Below are positions 58,295 to 64,000 of a DNA stretch of 64,000 bases, piece after piece. A program made the translations under genes and the position numbers. This stretch comes from Arcuatula senhousia (lineage: Eukaryota > Mollusca > Bivalvia > Mytilida > Mytilidae): positions 63,612,867 to 63,676,866 of the forward strand of contig OZ020303.1 of NCBI GenBank assembly GCA_963971305.1, in the 5' to 3' direction. The notes beneath the pieces were generated by a model. That model saw nothing but the letters and a program-made list of their open reading frames with translations, had not been told where the DNA came from and ran no database searches. The first letter of the stretch is position 1; the number at the start of each line of letters is the position of its first letter.

Positions 58295-59880
58295 AAGTCT
58301 CCCAAACGAAGTTTCCCAATTGACTGCCATGTAATAATCTCAGACTCCCCTATGGTTACAAATGCTTTCTCTTAAAATAAGTAGTAATAAAATATATGGT
58401 TATAAGGTGGGGATCTGAATGGCTTTAAGATATTAATGATTTTGTAATTTGAGGGGGTGGGGCATGAGTGCCCCTCTATGGCAACAAATAATTTGTCTTA
58501 TCATAAGAAGAAATAATATATATCGTTTTAGGGTGGGGATCTCAATGATTCTCAAGATATTAAGGATTTTGTAATTTGAGGGGGGCGGGGCATGACCCCA
58601 TGGGACCCCCCTATGGTACCAAATGATTTGTTTAATCATAAAGAGTAATAATATATATGGTTATAGGGTTGGGATGTCAATGATTTTCAAGATATTAAGG
58701 ATTTTGTAATTTCAGGGGGGGGGCGGGGCATGACCCCCTGGGACCCCCTATGTTACCAAATAATTCGTCTTATCATAAGGAATAATAATATATATGGTTA
58801 TAGGGTAGGGATCTCAATAATTTTCAAGATATGAAGGATTTTGTAATTTGAGGGGGCGGGGCATGACCCCATTGGACCCCCCCTATGGTACCAAATGTTT
58901 CGTCTAATCATAAGGAGCAATAATATATATGGTTATAGGGTGGGGATCTCAATGATTTTCAAGATATTAAGGATTTTGTAATTTCAGGGGGGGGGCGGGG
59001 CAGGACCCCCTGGGACCCCCTATGTTACCAAATAATTCGTCTAATCATAAGGAGCAATAATATATATGGTTATAGGGTGGCGATCTCAATAATTTTCAAG
59101 ATATTAAGGATTTTGTAATTTCAGGGGGGGGCGGGGCATGACCCCCTGGGACCCCCTATGTTACCAAATAATTCGTCTAATCATAAGGAGCAATAATATA
59201 TATGGTTATAGGGTGGGGATCTCAATGATTTTCAAGATATTAAGGATTTTGTAATTTCAGGGGTAGCGGGGCATGACCCCCTGGGACCCCCTATGTTACC
59301 AAATAATTCGTCTAATCATAAGGAGCAATAATATATATGGTTATAGGGTGGGGATCTCAATGATTTTCAAGATATTAAGGATTTTGTAATTTCAGGGGGG
59401 GCGGGGCATGACCCCCTGGGACCCCCCTATGGTACCAAATGATTCGTCTTATCATAAGGAATAATAATATATATGGTTATAGGGTGGGGATCTCAATAAT
59501 TTTAAAGATATTAAGGATTTTGTAATTTGAGGGGGCGGGGCATGACCCCCTGGGACCCCCCTATGGTACCAAATGATTCGTCTTAACATAAAGATTAATA
59601 ATATATATGGTTATAAAGTAGTTATTTGAAATATTCGACATATTAAAAAAATATCATTTTTGGGGGTATTTGGGGGGGCGTGGCACAGCCCCTGGGGGAT
59701 CCCCATACTTGAATTTCAGGGAGGACCCACATCTCATAGGGTTCTACCACTGTGCCAAATTTGAACTAAATCGGTCAAGTATAAAGTACAAAAGAGCCCC
59801 GGACAAAGTTGGCGGCGCGAGAAAGAAGAAATAGAAACGCAACAAAAACATTAAGTCTCCAAACTTCGTTTGGGAGACTT
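58295..59880. mobile_element. 1.6-kb TIR element carrying a tandem-repeat core
   Basis: The ends are a perfect 20-base inverted pair, AAGTCTCCCAAACGAAGTTT (58295-58314) and AAACTTCGTTTGGGAGACTT (59861-59880). The match extends outward by about 5 bases with one mismatch. A hairpin, AAGTCTCC-AAACTTCGTTTGG-GAGACTT, is formed at the right end itself. The interior is almost entirely the 135-bp array. No transposase is present. It resembles bivalve non-autonomous elements with satellite cores (pearl/MgE type) in plan; that assignment is inference. Confidence 0.84.
58398..59640 (+). repeat. Tandem array, about nine units of 126-137 bp
   Basis: GGTTATAGGGTGGGGATCTC (or a close variant) starts units at about 58398, 58524, 58659, 58796, 58931, 59068, 59204, 59339, 59474 and 59609. 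Each unit has TTCAAGATATTAAGGATTTT, a GGGGGCGGGGCATGACCCCC block and CAAATAATTCGTCTAATCAT. The GGGGCGGGGC core equals a GC box (Sp1/KLF-type site), intact in about seven units. Confidence 0.92.
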
Positions 59881-60365
59881 AATAACTAACGTGTGTGAAT
59901 AACTCAGCAGTATTCCCTGTTTGAACTTTCATCTTAAATATTAATGTTATTCGTACTTCTTACTTCGACTTCGTGTAACTTTGGAATAAACCTTCAGGTT
60001 TGAGTCACAGTCTTTAGCTGAAAGTAGACGATATTGCAAGGCAGTTATTTTAAACAAGTTAAAATTATTAGTGTTTGAGTAACCGTTGTCTCATAGTGTT
60101 GATAATCGTGTTTTGAATTTGTTTTTGATTAACCGATCATTGGGACCTGTTTATTTGTCACACTTGTGTGTCTTTTCCATTTAATCTACTTTGTTTGCTC
60201 ATTCTTCAGTAAACGTTAAAAGTCTATTAGCTACGGAATATTTTGAAGGATTGAGTGTAAAGTTATTAATCATGTAGCAGCCATGGAGTTTTCGATTGAG
60301 TACGAACACACATGTTTTAACAGTATTTTAATTGTCACAGTTGATGTTTGATTACCATGAGTTTA
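59881..60365. other. Non-coding stretch
   Basis: AT-rich with no gene or RNA recognised. Confidence 0.35.
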
Positions 60366-60379
60366 AACTCCTTTTCCTT

Positions 60380-60605
60380 CAACCATTTTTCAAACCCCCC
60401 TTTAAAAAAAACTGGTTATATAATGCATCATGATAGATAGGCTTAGAGTTTCAATTTTTCAAACCCGCTTTAAACTGGTTATATAATGCATCATGATATA
60501 GGCTTAAAACATAATATACTGAGTTTCAATTTTTCAAACCTCCTTTAAACTGTATATAGTGCATCATGATATAGGCTTAAAGCATAGTATATTGAGATTC
60601 AAGTC
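60380..60605 (+). repeat. Tandem repeat, three units of about 75-85 bp
   Basis: TTTTTCAAACCCGCTTTAAA with CTGGTTATATAATGCATCAT and GATATAGGCTTAAAACATAA recur three times with small deletions. Confidence 0.82.
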
Positions 60606-60864
60606 GATTTACTTTTTATGCAGTCGGACTCCCCGAGATTTTTCTCTTTTTCTCTCTGTTAGACCAAGGTTATAAGAAAATACGTCCCAAACGGTCCTTA
60701 AAAAATTCTTCATTTGTTGTCAGCCACGGTGGAAAAATTCAAAATTATGTTGAACGTATTTGTTAGTGATAGTTTCGATTATTATCTTGTTGATTGTTGT
60801 ACTGAGATGATCATCTTATTATCCCTATAATGTCTTTACAACTGTGTTGCGTTTTGTGTTACTA

Positions 60865-61050
60865 TCAGACCATATGATTGCAATGGAAGAGGGAGGTTTG
60901 GCGCGCCATAAAACGTTGTTTAACCCACCATTTCATTTGAAATACTTTTACAAAGTCAGGATCAATGCGATCAATAAATTTTTCGGCGTATCTTCCATTT
61001 GCACATTGAGATTGATCCATCAAGTTTTGGTAACTTTGTTATTACCTTTA
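60865..61050 (-). repeat. Dispersed repeat family C, inverted copy
   Basis: GATTGCAATGGAAGAGGGAG, GTTTGGCGCGCCATAAAAC, TTAACCCACCATTTCATTTG and ACATTGAGATTGATC are the complement of the copy at 6571-6790. Confidence 0.7.
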
Positions 61051-61394
61051 TTGTAACGTAATACTATATTAATTATTCCTTTTCATGAGTAACATGATCA
61101 AAGTATACAATTTTTATTTCGTTATATGTAAATCCAAAACAGAGTGGACTGAACAAACCATATAAAATAAATTAGAGTGGACTGAACGGGTGCGACACAT
61201 TGTCATTTGTTGTATGTATATGTTGCATTTTAGTTTTACTTAAAGTTTATAATTCATGAATACGCCCTTGATGAATTTTTATAAATAATTTACCATCATA
61301 CATCAAGAATTAACCGCTGTATAAAATTTTGACAAACATAGTATTTATCATAAAATGCCATATTTAATTCAGTTTTGCGTTTTTTTTTATTTAT
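61051..61394. other. AT-rich non-coding stretch
   Basis: ATAGAGTGGACTGAAC-like words occur twice at 61141-61190. No gene seen. Confidence 0.35.
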
Positions 61395-61480
61395 TTTGAT
61401 GCTGTTGTAGTTTAGTTCAACTGGCTCATAGATCTGGTTTGTTTTTGGCTATTTCCTGACTTTTGATATTCGAATGCATA
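61395..61480 (+). repeat. Dispersed repeat family A, copy
   Basis: GATCTGGTTTGTTTTTGGCT and CCTGACTTTTGATATTCGAA match family A. Confidence 0.5.
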
Positions 61481-61569
61481 TTAGCACTGCTACCAGGACT
61501 TTTTATTTTGTCTTACCATGAAAGTTATAAATTATGCATTGTTACTGTGTTGAAAGAAGCAGATTTACC

Positions 61570-61660
61570 AATATGGCATTCGAATGTCAAAAGTCCGGAA
61601 GAGCAGAGACAAAACCAGTAAACATGAAAGAGACACCATAAAACACAGAAGTACAAAACA
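61570..61660 (-). repeat. Dispersed repeat family A, inverted copy
   Basis: TATGGCATTCGAATGTCAAA, AGAGACAAAACCAGTAAACA and TGAAAGAGACACC are the complement of family A, about 100 bp from a direct copy, so the two could form a hairpin. Confidence 0.55.
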
Positions 61661-62400
61661 ACTGCATAACAATAAAAAAAAGCGACCAAGTTAGTATTAG
61701 TATAAGTGACTAACGATATTTGTACCTTCGATTCCCATTCTTTTTCAAAAGGCTACGTTTAATAAGCTGTGCCGAGCGTGATTTGAATTGTGCATGCGAA
61801 ATGGAAGTGTAAAGTGTAAAGAAATCGAACGTTTCAATGCTGTTACAAGATAAAACTGATTCGGAGTTAAGAATCTCCATCAGCTCTTTCGAGTTCTTCA
61901 GGATCCACATCAGTAACACTATGTTATGTTTTAACCATAAACAAAATGAAGTCTGGTTAAGAAATGGTATAGATTTTTTAAATAATATTTTCTCTCTCAG
62001 ACTCCCAATAAGTCATTCCAAACGTATAAGATACATTGCAAACATTACCATCAAATTGCTGGAACTATGCTATTAACTCAACTTTCGATTTGATAAACGC
62101 AGTCTTTTTCCGATTTCAGTACACTCTATTACAATACTGTTTTAATGAACTCGTATTTCCATTCCAGATCATCGTTAACTGTGCTTCTAAATATCTGTAT
62201 TATACAATGTGACTTATTAAAAGTATTTCACATTCCTTTTACGCCCTGCAAATACCGGCATTATCAATTCCTTTTATTTTCTAGTGGCAGTCGAAACTTA
62301 TTTATACCATATGCTTTAGATCTTTTGCTCACTTCTCATTTCATTTTCATTTCATATGTTCATTATCTTGCTTACATTTTTGTACGACGTGTTGTAGAAG
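61661..62400. other. Non-coding stretch
   Basis: ATTACCATCAAATTGCTGG and TTCGATTTGATAAACGC near 62044-62100 parallel the repeat debris at 54715-54800. No gene is supported. Confidence 0.4.
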
Positions 62401-62404
62401 CTAC

Positions 62405-62660
62405 ATATAGGGGTTAGTTTGGCACTTTCCGTCGTCCTGCGTTGTTGTCCTGCGGCGTCACAAATGATGAAAATTTGATGAATGAAGATTTTATAAATGA
62501 ATACAAATTTCTGCCACACTTTTTGGGGCATCTGCATGCAGCAGACTGTTGATACTTTGCATGCATATTCAACCTATAATGTTTTACGGTGTAGAGGGTT
62601 TTTATGCACTTCCTATTTACAAGAGAACAAAGATACGCAGGCGACATATGGCTTCTGGAG
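62405..62660 (-). repeat. Family E repeat fragment
   Basis: CCGTCGTCCTGCGTTGTTGT with TCCTGCGGCG, CTGCATGCAGCAGACTGTTG, TTTTTATGCACTTCCTATTT and AGATACGCAGGCGACATATG are the complement of the family E text at 20425-20640. Only one unit is present. Confidence 0.65.
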
Positions 62661-62837
62661 AAAGCTCCATCTAGTTTTATATAGTAATTTCTTAGGGAAG
62701 TATTTTCTTGTGTTTCTTAAAGGCGACCAATATTTTTCTTAAGATTTGCATGGTCAACTTGTTTTCTGAACATATAGTTAAACTCTTTCCTGGTGTTTTA
62801 AACTTCACGGTCGTTATACTTGTCCTGCGACAACATG

Positions 62838-62892
62838 TTTTCTACCGATGTTTCTGCTCGTTTTCTACCGATGTCCTAGATTTCTACCGATG
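62838..62892 (+). repeat. TTTCTACCGATGT short repeat, three copies
   Basis: TTTCTACCGATG occurs at about 62838, 62861 and 62881. A related group of three (one variant) lies at about 63222-63281 with GTCCTGGTTTTCTACCGATG. Confidence 0.8.
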
Positions 62893-63221
62893 TGGTGATA
62901 AAAAAACAAACCTGGCAGACGATTTTTTTCCAAACTATGATACCCGGCTATTATGGCACTTATAAACAATTAAGTTTAATTTACATTATTTTGTTTTAAG
63001 TATGCACATAAAATTACAGTAAGGGTGTTGTTTATTTTTTCCAGCAAGAAACAATTTCCCTTTTTTCAGATAATCATGAATATCTGTTTTAAATTACCAT
63101 TCACTGGGCTGAAAATTATGCTTCATGTTCTAAATAGTCGGACATTTTTAAAGACTTATCACTTTCCATTACAAATGGTGTATTTTTGATTTTTCGATCA
63201 TTTTAAAAAAAAAATATGGTC

Positions 63222-63281
63222 CTGGTTTTCTAAAGATGTGTCCTGGTTTTCTACCGATGGTCCTGGCATTCTACCGATGTG
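63222..63281 (+). repeat. GTCCTGGTTTTCTACCGATG short repeat
   Basis: Three units of about 20-22 bp: GGTCCTGGTTTTCTAAAGAT, GTCCTGGTTTTCTACCGATG and GTCCTGGCATTCTACCGATG. Confidence 0.8.
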
Positions 63282-63487
63282 ATAATGGGATATATTAAAT
63301 GACATTTCATGACAAATTTTAAAACTGTATATTCTATTGAACACATAATATTGACGATAAAAAGAAAAAGGAGGTTCATGAGCAAAAACTGTTTTGCGCA
63401 CACCAAGAACACTTTTACAAAATTTAAATAGATGTGTATTTTCTCAAAAGCTGGCTTATCAGAAAATGATAGTATATCAACATTTTT

Positions 63488-64000
63488 ATGCCCCCGCGAC
63501 GACATGTCGGGGGGCATTAAGTTTTACTCATGTCCGTCCGTACGTACGTCCGTACGTCCCGTACGTCCGTCCGTACGAATTTCCGTCAAGCTTTTCTCAG
63601 CAACCGTACATGAGAATGACTTGAAACTTGGTAGGATGGTTCAGTATGACAAACAGTACGTCCTAAGCGATTTTGAGACCTGTCGGACATCTACTTCCTG
63701 TTTGGGACTTAGGTCATGTGAAAATATGTGAACATGACTATGAAAATTTCCGTCAAGCTTTTCTCAGCAACCGTACATGAGAATGACTTGAAACTTGGTA
63801 GGATGGTTCAGTATGACAAACAGTACGTCCTAAGCTATTTTGAGACCTGTCGGACATCTACTTCCTGTTTGGGACTTAGGCCATGTGAAAATATGTGAAC
63901 ATGACTATGAAAATTTCCGTCAAGCTTTTCTCAGCAACCGTACATGAGAATGACTTGAATCTTAGTAGGTTGGTTCAGTATGAAAAACAGTACGTCCTAA
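63488..64000 (+). repeat. Hairpin-ended tandem-repeat element, family F (167-bp units), runs off the window
   Basis: Begins with a stem-loop, ATGCCCCCGCGAC / GTCGGGGGGCAT (63488-63516), then a CGTCCGTACG-type linker to about 63580. Units begin TTCCGTCAAGCTTTTCTCAG at 63581, 63748 and 63915, an exact spacing of 167 bp. They share CCGTACATGAGAATGACTTG and GTATGACAAACAGTACGTCC and differ by few bases. The array continues past the window end. Two ORFs over it are by-products. Confidence 0.88.

Overview
The window reads as AT-rich, intron- and intergenic-type DNA from an animal, most likely a marine bivalve mollusc of the mussel (Mytilus) type. The evidence is eukaryotic GT splice donors directly after short coding exons, no operons or dense ORFs, a decayed LINE, several classes of MITE, and many dispersed repeats that I associate with mussel genomes. 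The species call is inference; no database was searched.

Only two pieces of host coding sequence are convincing. Both lie on the minus strand and both are first exons of universal-stress-protein (UspA-like) genes: 7453-7537 and 42526-42613. Each starts in a good Kozak context, encodes the first beta strand and the (V/I)IG(V/I)DGS nucleotide-binding turn, and stops after the first base of a codon at an identical T|GTAAGT donor. No downstream USP exon was recognised, so both genes are partial here. They are either tandem paralogues or alternative first exons.

Layout. 1-9.8 kb: dispersed repeats, a foldback MITE, a TTAA-flanked MITE and the first USP exon. 9.8-12 kb: a 173-179 bp tandem repeat, then a palindrome. 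12.07-19.13 kb: a 7-kb pyrimidine-strand satellite built on a 54-bp unit. 19.1-34.9 kb: a 21-bp GC-palindrome minisatellite present twice in opposite orientation, a hairpin-ended repeat with a nested TA-flanked MITE, a broken LINE reverse transcriptase interrupted by a second copy of the TTAA MITE, a nearly perfect 189-bp duplication and a GGCGGCCGC-type array. 34.87-40.06 kb: the same 54-bp satellite, inverted. 40.1-43 kb: a second palindrome, a short hAT-type MITE with a perfect 8-bp target-site duplication, and the second USP exon. 43.4-64 kb: more hairpin-ended tandem-repeat elements, a 505-bp foldback minisatellite, TA-flanked and 7-8 bp TSD MITEs, SINE-like tRNA-derived fragments, a 1.6-kb TIR element carrying about nine 135-bp repeats with GC boxes, and a 167-bp array running off the right end.

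The most interesting structure is architectural. At least five repeat families share one plan: an imperfect terminal hairpin, a GC-rich or CCGTCCGT-type linker, then a body of 145-180 bp tandem repeats. Two head-to-head satellite arrays with matching outer edges form a large inverted repeat around 15.7 kb. Most long ORFs in the window are by-products of tandem repeats whose period is a multiple of three.
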